Source of the DNA: Rathayibacter tritici
GTDB taxonomy: Bacteria; Actinomycetota; Actinomycetes; Actinomycetales; Microbacteriaceae
Length of the DNA: 64,000 nucleotides
Direction: 5' to 3'
Assembly (NCBI RefSeq): GCF_002932875.1
Contig: NZ_PSWS01000053.1
Coordinates: forward strand, 122,594-186,593
Part shown: in pieces, positions 33,872 through 43,304 of the stretch
How positions within the stretch are numbered: the first letter of the stretch is position 1
How the letters are laid out: the number at the start of each line of letters is the position of its first letter
The notes under the pieces: generated by a model
The model's database searches: none
The model's input: the letters and a program-made list of their open reading frames with translations, nothing else
Told to the model about the DNA's origin: nothing
Program-made: the position numbers and the translations under genes

Positions 33872-35443
33872 TCAGCGGATCAGCGCCCGGTCCAGCGGAG
33901 CCGCGAAGAAGTCCCGCTCGAAGACGCTCGAGCGCAGGAACGCTTCTCGCATCGCAGCGCGCTCCCGCGGCGTGGCGTCTGCGGCTGCCTGCTCAGTGAT
34001 CACGATCGCCCTCTCGGTGGCGGCTTCGAACACCGGATCGGCGTAGCTGAGCAGCCAGTCCGCGTAGGGGTGTTCCGCGTGGCCCGCGGCAGCCAGGCGG
34101 GAGCCGACGTCGGCGTAGAGCCAGAAGCAGGGGAGCAGGGCGGCGACGATCTCGCCGTAGCCGCCGCGGGCACCGACCGCGAGCAGATGATCGACGTAGC
34201 TGCGAGTGACCGGGGCGTGCTGCGCCTCCCTGCTGCCGAGCCGGTCGCGGTGCAGCTGCGCCTCCGTCGCGAGAGCGGATGCCGAGCCCTCGGCCCAGAA
34301 GACCTGCTCGGCGGTGGTCGGCGCCCGCTGTGCCGCCACGGCCAGCACCCGCGCGTACTCGGTGAGGTAGAGCGCGTCCTGCTCCAGGTACCACTCGAAG
34401 TCCTCCCGGCGCAGCGAGCCGTCGCCGAGCGCCCGGACGAACGGCAGCGTGTCGATCTCATCGCGGAGCTCCCTCGTCTCCTCCCAGACACCCGTGCAGA
34501 ACGTCGGCGGGCGGAGGCGGTGGAAGTGGTCGACGGGGCCGAGACCGGAGCCGACCTCGAGCGCGTCGGCGGCGCGCAGGGCGCCGGTCAGCCATTCCTT
34601 CGCCTCGATCAGCGCCTCGACCAGCGCGTCGGAACCGGCGCCGCGGCCGGCCAGGAGCGTCGCCATCGCAGAGGAGAGCGAGCAGCCGGTGCCGTGGGTG
34701 TTCGCGGTGGCGACGCGCACTCCGGGTACTTCGCGCACCCGGCCGTCGGGGGTGAGGATCGCGTCCGGAGTGGCGGGGCCGTCGAGGTGGCCGCCCTTCA
34801 CCAAAACGGCCGCGTCGAGAGTGCGCGCGAGGGCGGCGCCCTGCGCGAGCGCGGTCGGCCAGTCGGAGGCGGTGGCGGCTCCGGCGAGCACGCCCAGCTC
34901 GGGGAGGTTCGGCGTCACCAGGTCGGCCCGACGGAGCAGGCCGTGCACGGCCTCCTCGGCCTCGGGGGCGAGCAGCCGGTGCCCGCTGCTGGCCACCATC
35001 ACCGGATCGACGACCACGACGGGCGGGCGCACGTCATCGAGCCACTGCGCGACGACTCCGGCGTACTCGGCCGTGGCGAGCATCCCGATCTTCACGGCAT
35101 CGATCGTCACATCGTCGCTCACCGCGTCGAGCTGCTCGCGGAGGAACGCGGCGGGCGGCAGGTGCACGGAGCGGACACCGTGCGTGTTCTGCGCGACGAG
35201 GGCGGTGACAACGGCCATGCCGTAGCCGCCGAGCGCACCGATGGTCTTCAGGTCGGCCTGGATGCCCGCGCCGCCGGTCGGGTCGGTGCCGGCGATGCTG
35301 AGGACGCGGGGGATGCGCGGGGGGAGCGGGATGCGCGAGGCGAGTGGGCTGCGCGGGGCGAGTGGGCTGGCAGGGGTGGCGGGGGTTTCTGGGGTGCCGA
35401 CGGAGGCTGCGGTGGTGCGGGACGGGGCGCTGCCGGCGGTCAT
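33872..35443 (-). CDS. thiD: ThiD-TenA fusion: phosphomethylpyrimidine kinase / thiaminase II-like protein
   Basis: A 523-residue fusion. After a Pro/Ala/Ser-rich N-terminal tail with short repeats (TPETPATPASPLAPRSPLAS), residues about 50-310 are a ThiD kinase: LSIAGTDPTGGAGIQADLKT, KIGMLATAEYAGVV, VDPVMVASSGHRLL, VKGGHL and the anion-hole NTHGTGCSLSSA. From about residue 325 to the end is a TenA domain with PFVRALGDGSLRREDFEWYLEQD in pieces, SYVDHLLAV and the cysteine of LLPCFWLYADVG. ThiD makes HMP diphosphate; TenA salvages the pyrimidine from degraded thiamin. The start overlaps the thiE stop. It is the last gene of the TPP-controlled thiM-thiE-thiD/tenA operon. Confidence 0.92.
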   Translation of the reverse strand: MTAGSAPSRTTAASVGTPETPATPASPLAPRSPLASRIPLPPRIPRVLSIAGTDPTGGAGIQADLKTIGALGGYGMAVVTALVAQNTHGVRSVHLPPAAFLREQLDAVSDDVTIDAVKIGMLATAEYAGVVAQWLDDVRPPVVVVDPVMVASSGHRLLAPEAEEAVHGLLRRADLVTPNLPELGVLAGAATASDWPTALAQGAALARTLDAAVLVKGGHLDGPATPDAILTPDGRVREVPGVRVATANTHGTGCSLSSAMATLLAGRGAGSDALVEALIEAKEWLTGALRAADALEVGSGLGPVDHFHRLRPPTFCTGVWEETRELRDEIDTLPFVRALGDGSLRREDFEWYLEQDALYLTEYARVLAVAAQRAPTTAEQVFWAEGSASALATEAQLHRDRLGSREAQHAPVTRSYVDHLLAVGARGGYGEIVAALLPCFWLYADVGSRLAAAGHAEHPYADWLLSYADPVFEAATERAIVITEQAAADATPRERAAMREAFLRSSVFERDFFAAPLDRALIR

Positions 35444-36084
35444 CGGTCCCACTCCGCCCGGATGCTGCGGGCGGCCTCCGCGGGGTCCGCGGCGGTGCAG
35501 ACCGCCGAGACCACGGCGAGTCCCGCTGCACCGGCACACCGGAGCGGAGCCGCGTCCTGCGCTCCGACTCCGCCGATCGCGACACAGGGCAGTGGCGTCG
35601 CGGTGGCGAGGGCCGCGAATCCGTCGATGCCGAGGGGCGCGGGGTGGTCAGGTTTGGTCGAGGTCGGCCGGATCACGCCGACGCCGAGGTAGTCGACCGT
35701 GCCCGCTGGCAGGGCGCGGACGGCTGCGAGGTGCGCGGGAGTGTTCGCGGTGAGGCCGATCACGGCGTCGGCTCCGAGGAGTGAGCGCGCGGCGACGACG
35801 GGGAGGTCGGACTGCCCGAGGTGGACACCGTGCACGCGGGCACCAGCGAAGCGGGCGGCGAGGACCACGTCGACACGGTCGTCGACCAGCAGCGTGGTGC
35901 GCTCGGTGAGAACAGCGGCGACCGCGAGGGTCAGGGCGACGAGCTCGGCGGCCGAGGCATCGTGATCGCGGATCTGGACGGTCGTGACTCCGCCCGCGAC
36001 CGCCGCCGCGACCACGGCGGGCACGCCGCGCGCGCCGCACTGGGCGGTGTCGGTGACGAGGTGGAGCGAGAGGTCGACGCTCAT
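35440..36084 (-). CDS. thiE: Thiamine-phosphate synthase
   Basis: A 214-residue TIM-barrel enzyme that joins HMP diphosphate and HET phosphate to thiamine phosphate. Features: [51 protein letters not shown] followed by [42 protein letters not shown] in pieces, and [10 protein letters not shown]. The ATG at 36084 overlaps the thiM stop (ATGA) and the stop overlaps the thiD/tenA start, so the three are translated as one coupled unit downstream of the TPP riboswitch. Confidence 0.94.
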   Translation of the reverse strand: MSVDLSLHLVTDTAQCGARGVPAVVAAAVAGGVTTVQIRDHDASAAELVALTLAVAAVLTERTTLLVDDRVDVVLAARFAGARVHGVHLGQSDLPVVAARSLLGADAVIGLTANTPAHLAAVRALPAGTVDYLGVGVIRPTSTKPDHPAPLGIDGFAALATATPLPCVAIGGVGAQDAAPLRCAGAAGLAVVSAVCTAADPAEAARSIRAEWDR

Positions 36085-36944
36085 GCGATCCGCGCGCCCG
36101 ACTCGGCCTCGGCCGGCCCGAGGGCCGCGAGGGCGTCGAGGAGGCCGACGGCGAAGGACCCGGGGCCACTGCTCGTTGCGGCGGCACGCTCGGCGGCGAG
36201 GCCCCACACGGCCGAGGCGCTGACGGCGGCGTCGAGCGGGCGGACCCCTGCGCCGAGGAATGCGGCCATCACCGCGCCCAGCGCGCAGCCGCCGCCGGTC
36301 ACCCGGGTCAGCAGCGGGTGGCCGCCGGTGACCCGGACGACGCGCTCGCCGTCGGTGACGAGATCGATCGCTCCCGAGACGGCGAGAACGCCGCCCGTGC
36401 GGCGGGCCAGGTCTCGGGCGGAGTCGAGGGCCTGCTCGGCGGTGTCGACCGCGTCCACTCCACGCCCGCCCGCACCGGCTCCCGCCAGGGCGAGGATCTC
36501 GGAGGCGTTGCCGCGGATGATCGCGGGCCGCGCCTCCAGCAGCTCGACGGCGAGAACGGTGCGCACGGGCAGCGGGCCGACGGCGACGGGATCGAGCACC
36601 CACGGGGTACCGGCGCGGGTGGCCGCGGCGACCGCCTCCCGCGCGCCCTCGCGCTGCTCCGCTCCGGGCGTGCCGAGGTTGACGAGGACGGCGGAGGCGA
36701 TACCCGCGAAGACGCCCGCCTCGCCGGGCAGATCGCACATCGCTGCGCTGGCGCCGAGGGCGAGCAGGCTGTTCGCGGTGAAGCCGGTCACAACCGCGTT
36801 CGTGATGCACTGCACGAGCGGCTCGGCGGCGCGGAGGGCGACGAGATCGCGACCGACGGACGCCGGGCCGGGCACCGCACGGGGCGCCGGGTCGGCGGCC
36901 GTGTCGGCGGGGAGGGGCGGGTGGACAGGCGTGCGAATACTCAT
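36081..36944 (-). CDS. thiM: Hydroxyethylthiazole kinase
   Basis: A 287-residue ribokinase-like enzyme that phosphorylates the thiazole alcohol for thiamin salvage. Features: [71 protein letters not shown], and the C-terminal [23 protein letters not shown] in pieces ([12 protein letters not shown] is the catalytic anion hole). The N-terminus is extended by about 20 Pro-rich residues. The ATG at 36944 is used because GAAGGGA sits 9-10 bases upstream; an ATG at 36953 lies inside the riboswitch aptamer. First gene of the thiamin operon. Confidence 0.93.
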   Translation of the reverse strand: MSIRTPVHPPLPADTAADPAPRAVPGPASVGRDLVALRAAEPLVQCITNAVVTGFTANSLLALGASAAMCDLPGEAGVFAGIASAVLVNLGTPGAEQREGAREAVAAATRAGTPWVLDPVAVGPLPVRTVLAVELLEARPAIIRGNASEILALAGAGAGGRGVDAVDTAEQALDSARDLARRTGGVLAVSGAIDLVTDGERVVRVTGGHPLLTRVTGGGCALGAVMAAFLGAGVRPLDAAVSASAVWGLAAERAAATSSGPGSFAVGLLDALAALGPAEAESGARIA

Positions 36945-36946
36945 TC

Positions 36947-37023
36947 GCGACATCCCTTCGCTAGTACGAACTAGATCAGGTTCAACGGGTCTTCTCTCAG
37001 CCCAGGCGGGCACCCCGTGTCAC
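36947..37023 (-). promoter_or_regulatory. TPP riboswitch (THI element) of the thiM operon
   Basis: On the minus strand the conserved elements appear in order: ACGGGGTGCCC, GGGCTGAGAGAAGACCC with the CUGAGA core, TTGAACCTGATC, and CGAAGGGATG. GTGACA (37018-37023) pairs with TGTCGC (36947-36952) to form P1 with one G-U pair. The thiM Shine-Dalgarno sequence GAAGGGA (about 36954-36960) is itself part of the 3' aptamer strand, so TPP binding should hide it and block translation of thiM. This is a direct sequence match to a well-known class. Confidence 0.95.
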
Positions 37024-37160
37024 TGCGGATGACCCTAGCAGCGGGCGCGGCGACGCCCGCCCGCGTCGTCGGGCCGCGTCGCCGGCCTCGGCCTCTCTGG
37101 CCGTATCGGCCTCTGCGGCCGCACCGACCGAGGCTCCCGCCCCACCGCGTCGGCGCCGCC

Positions 37161-40088
37161 TCAGCCGGTGAGGATCGTGCTGTCGCCGCGGGGTCCGACG
37201 ACGACGCGCAGGCCGATCGGCAGCCGCTCGCGCATCGCATCGACGTGGCTGATCAGGCCGATCGTGCGGCCGCCGGAGCGCAGCGCGTCGAGCGTGCCGA
37301 GCGCCGTCTCCAGCGTCTCGGCATCGAGCGAGCCGAAGCCCTCGTCGATGAACATGGTCTCGAGCGAGATCCCGCCGGACTGCGCCGTCACCACGTCGGC
37401 CAGGCCGAGTGCGAGGGCCAGCGAGGCGAGGAAGGTCTCGCCGCCGGACAGCGAGGCGGGGTGCCGCCGGACGCCGGTGAAGGCGTCGAGCACGTCGATC
37501 CCGAGGCCGGAGGCAGCGCCGCGGTAGGCGAGCGAGTCGTCGTGAGCGAGGGCGTAGCGGCCACTGGTCATCGCGTCGAGGCGGAGGTTCGCGGCGGCGA
37601 CGATCTCCTCCAGCCTGCCGGCGAGCGCGAAGGCCTCCAGATCCATCCTGCGGGTGTTCTGCCCGCGGCCCGAGACGGTCTCGGCCAGGGCGCGCAACTC
37701 CTCGTGGCGGCGGAGGCGTTCGTCGAGCGCGCCGAGGCGGCCCGCGGCCACTGCAGCGAGCTCGGCCAGGCGCGAGGAGCGGTGCTCTAGCACGGAGAGT
37801 CGAGCTCGCGCCTCGTCGCGGCGAGCGGAGGCGTCGCGCGAGTGCTCCTCCGCGGCGAAGACGTCGGCGGGCGTGCTGGGCAGTGCGCGGAGCTCGGGCT
37901 CGGCGAGTGTCGCCTCGGTGGTGTTGCGGCGCCGCTCGTGTTCGGCGACGGCCGCCTCAGCGCGGGCGCGGTCGCCGCTCGCCAGTGCGGCGGACTCGGC
38001 CTCCTCAGGCGTGGCGAAACCGCGCTCGGCCAGAACCTGGGCGAGCTCGGCTCGGGCAACGGCGGCGGCCTCGGCGCGGGCGCCCGCCGCCTCCTCGGCC
38101 TCGACCAGGGCGACGGCTCGGCGGCGCTGGGCACTGAGGTCGGCGACGCGCGCCGTGACGCTCTCCGCTCCGTCCCGCGAGATCTCGACCCGCTCCCGTA
38201 GCAGCCTCAGCGCCTCGGCGGCGAGGGCGGCCTCGCCGACACGGGCCTGATGCTCGATGCTGGCGGCGTCCCTGTCGCTCGTGATGGCGTCGATCCTGGA
38301 GCGCAGCCGGGTGCGCTCGTGCCGGAGCTCCGCCACGCGGGCGGCGGCAGCCCGGGCCGAGGCCAGACGCTCCTCGTCGGCCGAGCGGAGCGAGTCCAGG
38401 TCGGCATCGTCGCCGACTCGCTCGTCGAGCGCTGCCAGGGCGAGGGCGGCGATGCCCTCGCGCTCCCGGGCGGAGTCGAGGGCGGCGGAAGCGCGCTGGA
38501 CCGCGGTGTGCGCGCGGTCCAGGTCGGCGGTACCGACCGTCGTCGGTCCGTCGTGATCGGCCGGGCGGGGGTGCTCCGGCGAGCCGCAGACCGGGCATGG
38601 CGCTCCCGGCTCCAGGCGCTCGGCCAGCTCGCCGGCGAATCCGGCGAACCGGCGCGCGATGAGGGCGGCCTGTTCGGCGGCGCGCTCGCCGTGCGCACGA
38701 GCGGCGTCGGCGTAGGCGGTCCGCAACCGGTGCAACTCCGCGGCGGCGAGGTCGCGCTCGTGGACCGCGGCGATCCTCCGTTCGACGGCGGCGAGCTCCT
38801 CGGCGCGGGCGGCAACGGCGGCGGCCTCGTCGGCGAGGGACTCCTCCTCTTCGGCGAGCGCATCCACTCGAGCGGGCAGCTCGCGCAGCTCCTCCTCCAC
38901 ACCGGCCAGGGTGTTCGCGGCCGTCTGCTCGGCGCGGGCGGTGCGCTCAGCGGCACGCTCCGCTTCGGGGAGCCTGCGTTCCTCGGCCAGCGCCTCGGTC
39001 AGCGCGCCCAGCACGGCGGCGAGGTGCTCGGCCGTCTCGGCGGCCGGCCCTGCGGCGGAGTCGCCGTAGGCCTCTGCCGCGAGGTCGCGCTGTTGCAGCG
39101 CCGCCCGCTCCTTCTCGTCGGCGGCGCGGGCCGAACGGAGCAGCGGCAGCACTCCGTCGGCGCGGCGGGCGCGCTCGATCGCCGCCCGCTGGCGCTCGAC
39201 GTGCGCCTCGGCGACCGCCAGCTCCTCCGCCTCGATCAGCGCGAGTCGGCGCCGCTCCTGCCCGCGGGCGATGCGACGGGCCTCGTCGAGAGCGGTGCTC
39301 GCCGCTGCCTGCACTGCGTCGGCGGTCGCGGCGTCGGACCGGGCCTCGTCGAGCGGGGCGGCGAGACGGGCCGGCAGCCCGGCGAACCAGGCCGCATCGG
39401 GAGTGGGCGGTTCTGCACCGTCGTCGATGAGCCGGGAGGCCTCGTCGGCGAGTGCGGTCACGGCCGCTCGCTCCTCCTCCAGCCCCACGGCGCTCGCATC
39501 GCGCTGCTCCAGCAGGCGCCGGCGGAGCAGATCGAAGCGTTCGGTCGCGAAGAGGGTGCGCAGGAGCCGCTGCCGGTCGTCGTTCTTCGCGAGCAGGAAC
39601 TCGTGGAAGCGGTTTTGCGCCAGCAGGATCACCTGGAGGAACTGGTCCTTCGTCAGCCCGACGATGCGGCCGATGTCAGTGGCCACCTCCTTGGCGCTGG
39701 ATGAGAGGCCGACCCACGAGGCGTCGATCTGCTCCAGCAGCTCGACCTTCGCGGGTTGAGTGGTCGTCCCCGGACCGCGACGCTTGGGCCGCGCATACTC
39801 GGGCGAGCGGCGCACCCGGTAGACGCGCCCCGCCGCCTCGAACTCCAGCTCGGCGAAGGTCTCGTCCTCGGGCCCGCTGTGGTCGCTCCGCAGGCGCGAG
39901 GCCGTGCCGTCGAAACGCGGGACCGAGCCGTAGAGCGCGAAAGCGATCGCGTCGAGGATCGTCGACTTTCCGGCGCCCGTGCGGCCGGCGATGAGGTAGA
40001 CGCCCACGTCTTCGAGCCGGTCGAAGTCGATGCACTGCTCGGCGCGGAACGGACCGAGGCCGGCGAACGCGAGGCGGCGGATCCTCAC
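37161..40088 (-). CDS. sbcC: Exonuclease subunit SbcC (SMC-like ATPase)
   Basis: A 975-residue SMC-like ATPase that with SbcD cuts hairpins and processes double-strand ends. Walker A is AGRTGAGKSTILDAIAFAL (residues 34-42 core). Two long Ala/Glu/Arg-rich coiled-coil arms flank a zinc hook, GAPCPVCGSPEHPRP, near residue 490. The signature motif SLSGGETFLASLALALGLAD and Walker B ETMFIDEGFGSLD close the protein. The GTG at 40088 overlaps the sbcD stop (GTGA) and places the Rossmann-like start RIRRLAFAGLGPF at the N-terminus. The upstream frame is open for another 120 codons, but that part is the out-of-frame end of sbcD. Confidence 0.94.
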   Translation of the reverse strand: MRIRRLAFAGLGPFRAEQCIDFDRLEDVGVYLIAGRTGAGKSTILDAIAFALYGSVPRFDGTASRLRSDHSGPEDETFAELEFEAAGRVYRVRRSPEYARPKRRGPGTTTQPAKVELLEQIDASWVGLSSSAKEVATDIGRIVGLTKDQFLQVILLAQNRFHEFLLAKNDDRQRLLRTLFATERFDLLRRRLLEQRDASAVGLEEERAAVTALADEASRLIDDGAEPPTPDAAWFAGLPARLAAPLDEARSDAATADAVQAAASTALDEARRIARGQERRRLALIEAEELAVAEAHVERQRAAIERARRADGVLPLLRSARAADEKERAALQQRDLAAEAYGDSAAGPAAETAEHLAAVLGALTEALAEERRLPEAERAAERTARAEQTAANTLAGVEEELRELPARVDALAEEEESLADEAAAVAARAEELAAVERRIAAVHERDLAAAELHRLRTAYADAARAHGERAAEQAALIARRFAGFAGELAERLEPGAPCPVCGSPEHPRPADHDGPTTVGTADLDRAHTAVQRASAALDSAREREGIAALALAALDERVGDDADLDSLRSADEERLASARAAAARVAELRHERTRLRSRIDAITSDRDAASIEHQARVGEAALAAEALRLLRERVEISRDGAESVTARVADLSAQRRRAVALVEAEEAAGARAEAAAVARAELAQVLAERGFATPEEAESAALASGDRARAEAAVAEHERRRNTTEATLAEPELRALPSTPADVFAAEEHSRDASARRDEARARLSVLEHRSSRLAELAAVAAGRLGALDERLRRHEELRALAETVSGRGQNTRRMDLEAFALAGRLEEIVAAANLRLDAMTSGRYALAHDDSLAYRGAASGLGIDVLDAFTGVRRHPASLSGGETFLASLALALGLADVVTAQSGGISLETMFIDEGFGSLDAETLETALGTLDALRSGGRTIGLISHVDAMRERLPIGLRVVVGPRGDSTILTG

Positions 40089-41233
40089 CGCAGCGCCTCG
40101 GCGTCGACCGCTGCGAGAGCGTCGAGGGTGAGGGCGCGCTCGGCGGCGGTGGCGCCGTGGCCGTCGCGGACGTGGGCGAGGAAGTCGTCGACGACCTCGA
40201 CGTCGCTCCGCCCGCGGGCCCGCTCGGCGTAGGCGGGCGGCTCGGCGGCGGCGTGCGGGGGCCGGTGCTCGAGCGTCGCGCAGCCCGGGAACCGCGACTG
40301 CAGGCGCGCCATCGCGTCGAGCGGGCGTACAGAATCCGTCAGTACCGCCGACACCCAGTCGCCCTCCACGTCGGCTAGGGAAGGATCGCGCAGCAGCTGC
40401 TCGAGCTCGCCCTCGATCACGCTCAGCCGCCGCGGCACCGGGAGCGGCGACCACTCAACGCCCGCCAGCCCCTCGGCTCCGATCGTCACCAGCCAGGCGC
40501 CGCGCGGCTTCGCGGCCTCGCCGAACGAGTAGTGCAGCGGCGCCCCGGAGTACCGCACGCTCGGCGTGAGTTCGGCCCGCCCGTGGATGTGCCCGAGCGC
40601 CGCGTAGTCGGCGGCGGCGAAGTGCTCGACCGAGACATAGTCGAGCCCGCCCGCCGTGATGTCGCGCTCGAGCACCGCGGGCGGGGCTCCGACGGCGAAG
40701 CAGTGCGCGAGCACGACCCAGGGCCGACCGGCGGCCTCAGCGGCGGCACGGACCCGGCGCATCGCGAAGGCGAGCACGTCCTCGTGGCGCCGCAGCGGCT
40801 CCTCCGGGTGCCGGTGGCGGTAGAGCGCCGGTTCGAGGAACGGGATGCCGTGCACGCCCACCTCGAGACCGGACCCATCGCGGAGCACAACCGGCTCGGC
40901 GTACGCCTCCGGATCGGTGAGCACGTGCACGCCCGCGGTGCGCAGCAGCCCAGCCTGGAAGCCGAGCCGGGCGGGGGAGTCGTGGTTGCCGCTGGTCAGC
41001 ACGACGTCCGCCCCGGCCGCGCGGATCGCCTCGAGGGTGCGGGTGAGCAGCGTGTAGTGCTCGGCGGCGGGAACGGCGGAGTCGAAGACGTCTCCGGCGA
41101 TCAGCACCGCGTCGACCTGCTCGGCGCTCACCGTCTCGACGAGGGCCTCAAGCACCGTCGCGAGCGCCGCCACGGTGGAGTGCCCGTGAAAGGTGCGGCC
41201 GATGTGCCAGTCGGAGGTGTGCAGCAGCTTCAC
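40085..41233 (-). CDS. sbcD: Exonuclease subunit SbcD
   Basis: A 382-residue calcineurin-like metallophosphatase nuclease, partner of SbcC. Metal-binding motifs: LLHTSDWHIGRTFHGH, VLIAGDVFDSAVP, LTSGNHDSPARLGF, LAHCFAVG and ALGHIHGRAEL. The GTG at 41233 follows AAAGGACGACC, a good ribosome site, and gives the normal family start VKLLHTSDWHIG. It is the first gene of the sbcDC pair, divergent from corA. Size and arrangement are standard for actinobacteria. Confidence 0.94.
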   Translation of the reverse strand: MKLLHTSDWHIGRTFHGHSTVAALATVLEALVETVSAEQVDAVLIAGDVFDSAVPAAEHYTLLTRTLEAIRAAGADVVLTSGNHDSPARLGFQAGLLRTAGVHVLTDPEAYAEPVVLRDGSGLEVGVHGIPFLEPALYRHRHPEEPLRRHEDVLAFAMRRVRAAAEAAGRPWVVLAHCFAVGAPPAVLERDITAGGLDYVSVEHFAAADYAALGHIHGRAELTPSVRYSGAPLHYSFGEAAKPRGAWLVTIGAEGLAGVEWSPLPVPRRLSVIEGELEQLLRDPSLADVEGDWVSAVLTDSVRPLDAMARLQSRFPGCATLEHRPPHAAAEPPAYAERARGRSDVEVVDDFLAHVRDGHGATAAERALTLDALAAVDAEALR

Positions 41234-41367
41234 GGTCGTCCTTTCTCTGCGTCGTCCGGGGAGCGACTCCAGGCTAGTGAGAGCCTCCGACACCGGTGGC
41301 GCACCGGACACCTGCCGTTCACCCCGGGGTGCACAATAGGGCGTCGGTCGAGCAAGAGGAGAAGGTC

Positions 41368-42501
41368 GTGAAGCTACCCCGCGTCCCCGCGACGATCCTC
41401 GGGCTGGGCTCGCGCACCCGCGCGGCCGCCGAGGACACCGCACCGATCCAGCGACTCCGCCCGGACGATGAGCCGACGCGCACCAGCACCGTCGACAACG
41501 CGATCTACCAGGACGGCCGCCGGGTGGTCTCGCCGGGCAGCATCCCGGAGGCGCTCGCCGCCCTGCAGAAGCTGCCCGACGCGATGGCATGGATCGGCCT
41601 GTACCGGCCGAACGCGGCCGAGCTGGCGGCGCTCGAGGACGAGTTCTCCATGCACCCGCTCGCCCTCGAGGACGCGATCAGTGCGCACCAGCGGCCCAAG
41701 CTCGAGCGCTACGGCAGCGACATGTTCGTGGTGCTGCGCGCCGCCAGCTACGCCGACCAGCGCGAGGAGGTCGACTTCGGCGAGCTGCACCTGTTCGTCG
41801 GCGCGAACTTCGTCGTCACGGTCCGCCACTCCGAGAAGCCCGACCTCTCGCTGGTGCGGCGGCGGATGGAGGCCGACCCGGAGCTGCTGCGCGTCGGCCC
41901 GGTCGCCGTGCTCTACGCGATCCTCGACGCCGTGGTGGATCAGTACTCGCCCGTCGTCGCGGGTCTTGAGAACGACATCGACGAGATCGAGGCGCAGGTC
42001 TTCGAGGGCGACCCCGCGGTGTCCCGCCGCATCTACGAGCTCAGCCAGGAAGTGCTCGACTTCCAGCGCGCGGTCGCTCCGCTGACCGGCATGCTCACCC
42101 GGCTCGTCACCGACTTCGAGGTGTTCCAGTCGGATGTGGAGCTGCGCCGCTACATCCGCGACGTCGCTGACCATGTCGCGCTGGTCACCGAGCGGGTCGA
42201 CGGTTTCCGCACGACGCTCCGCGAGATCCTGGCCGTGAACGCGACCCTCGTCGCCCAGCGCCAGAACGAGGACATGAAGAAGCTGGCGGAGGTCGGCAAC
42301 CAGCAGAACGACGAAGTCAAGCGGATCTCGGCGTGGGCGGCCATCTTCTTCGCGCCGACCATGATCTCGAGCATCTACGGCATGAACTTCGACGTGATGC
42401 CCGAGCTGCATGTCGCCTGGGGCTATCCGGCGTCGCTCGCGGCGATGGTCGTCTCCAGCGTGGTGCTGCACCGGCTCTTCAGGCGCTGGGGTTGGCTCTG
42501 A
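41368..42501 (+). CDS. corA: CorA-family magnesium/cobalt transporter
   Basis: A 377-residue CorA-type channel. The large N-terminal cytoplasmic domain has LEDEFSMHPLALEDAI and the acidic sensor helices (ENDIDEIEAQVFEGD). The pore helix and two membrane segments are at the C-terminus: ISAWAAIFFAPTMISSIYGMNF with the GMN selectivity motif, then VAWGYPASLAAMVVSSVVL. The GTG at 41368 follows AAGAGGAGAAGG. CACAATAGGG about 30 bases further upstream may be the -10 region. It is divergent from sbcDC. Expected role: Mg2+ uptake (Co2+, Ni2+ also possible). Confidence 0.93.
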   Translation: MKLPRVPATILGLGSRTRAAAEDTAPIQRLRPDDEPTRTSTVDNAIYQDGRRVVSPGSIPEALAALQKLPDAMAWIGLYRPNAAELAALEDEFSMHPLALEDAISAHQRPKLERYGSDMFVVLRAASYADQREEVDFGELHLFVGANFVVTVRHSEKPDLSLVRRRMEADPELLRVGPVAVLYAILDAVVDQYSPVVAGLENDIDEIEAQVFEGDPAVSRRIYELSQEVLDFQRAVAPLTGMLTRLVTDFEVFQSDVELRRYIRDVADHVALVTERVDGFRTTLREILAVNATLVAQRQNEDMKKLAEVGNQQNDEVKRISAWAAIFFAPTMISSIYGMNFDVMPELHVAWGYPASLAAMVVSSVVLHRLFRRWGWL

Positions 42502-42523
42502 GCGCCCGGGCCGCCTGTTCGCC

Positions 42524-43285
42524 GTGCTGAAGGAGCACGCCACCGCTCGCCGCTTCGGCCTCGCGACCCGCCTCGTCGGCGAGCCCGACGTCCCGTTCCC
42601 CAGCACGGCCGCGGTCGCGCTCGACGACCAGGCCCAGTTCGACCCGATGGACGTCCTCCAAGCCGTCGCGTTCAAGCCGTCTAGCTCCGGGCCTCCACCG
42701 GACAGCCCGAACGACCTGACATTGCAGTTCCTCCGCTCGCCCCACTACACGGACTGGAAGTGGGAAAGTCTTGCCGGCACCGTCGACAAAGAATTCATCT
42801 CGTTCGTTCAGGCCAAGAGCCGCGAGCGTGTCTATCACACGGTCGGCCCCGATCTGTCCACGATGATGTCCGTCGATCACATGATTGCCGCGATGACCGG
42901 CGCTCGCTACTACGGCGTACCCACCGACACATCGGCCTCCAGTGCGGGTGACTTCCTCGGATGGTCGGGTGACGTGACCCAGACTTTCGTCGACTACGCG
43001 AACTCACGTAACTCGGGCGAAGAACGTGATCCATACTCATTCTACCGGGCATGGATCGGCCGCCGAGGAAAATTTGATGCCGATGATCACCAGGCGGATA
43101 TCGACGGCTACGTTCTCGGCCTCCTCGCAAAGGGGAAGACGACATCGGTATCAGCGGCGATGCGGACGTACTGCACAGCGACTTCGGGCGGCTACCGGAC
43201 GAAATACAAGCAGTTCTTCGACGGGCGGTTCGGTGGTAGCTATACCAATGCCTACAACGCCGCTGTGCACTGGTTGACGACCTAA
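42524..43285 (+). CDS. Unknown protein in a low-GC islet
   Basis: A frame of 253 residues if the GTG at 42524 is used; an ATG at 42647 (MDVLQAVAFKPSSSG) would give 212. Neither has a good ribosome site. The first 50 codons are GC-rich like corA; from about 42700 composition falls and A/T-ending codons rise. The protein is soluble with no signal peptide. Noticeable stretches are HYTDWKWESLAGTVDKEFI, VDHMIAAMTGARYYG, GDFLGWSGDVTQTFVDY, DPYSFYRAWIGRRG, DDHQADIDGYVLGLLAKG and FFDGRFGG. The ordering (a conserved His/Asp-containing helix, a GWSGD turn, an ADIDG turn) looks like an enzyme or effector domain, but I do not recognise the family. A membrane protein gene follows 20 bases later. Confidence 0.6.
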   Translation: MLKEHATARRFGLATRLVGEPDVPFPSTAAVALDDQAQFDPMDVLQAVAFKPSSSGPPPDSPNDLTLQFLRSPHYTDWKWESLAGTVDKEFISFVQAKSRERVYHTVGPDLSTMMSVDHMIAAMTGARYYGVPTDTSASSAGDFLGWSGDVTQTFVDYANSRNSGEERDPYSFYRAWIGRRGKFDADDHQADIDGYVLGLLAKGKTTSVSAAMRTYCTATSGGYRTKYKQFFDGRFGGSYTNAYNAAVHWLTT

Positions 43286-43304
43286 AATTCAGGATTACTG
43301 GAAA

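Noticed and set aside
37024-37160. A terminator or gene between sbcC and the TPP riboswitch
   Set aside because: The stretch has several GGCC-rich short inverted segments (37085-37120) but no single convincing stem and no reading frame.
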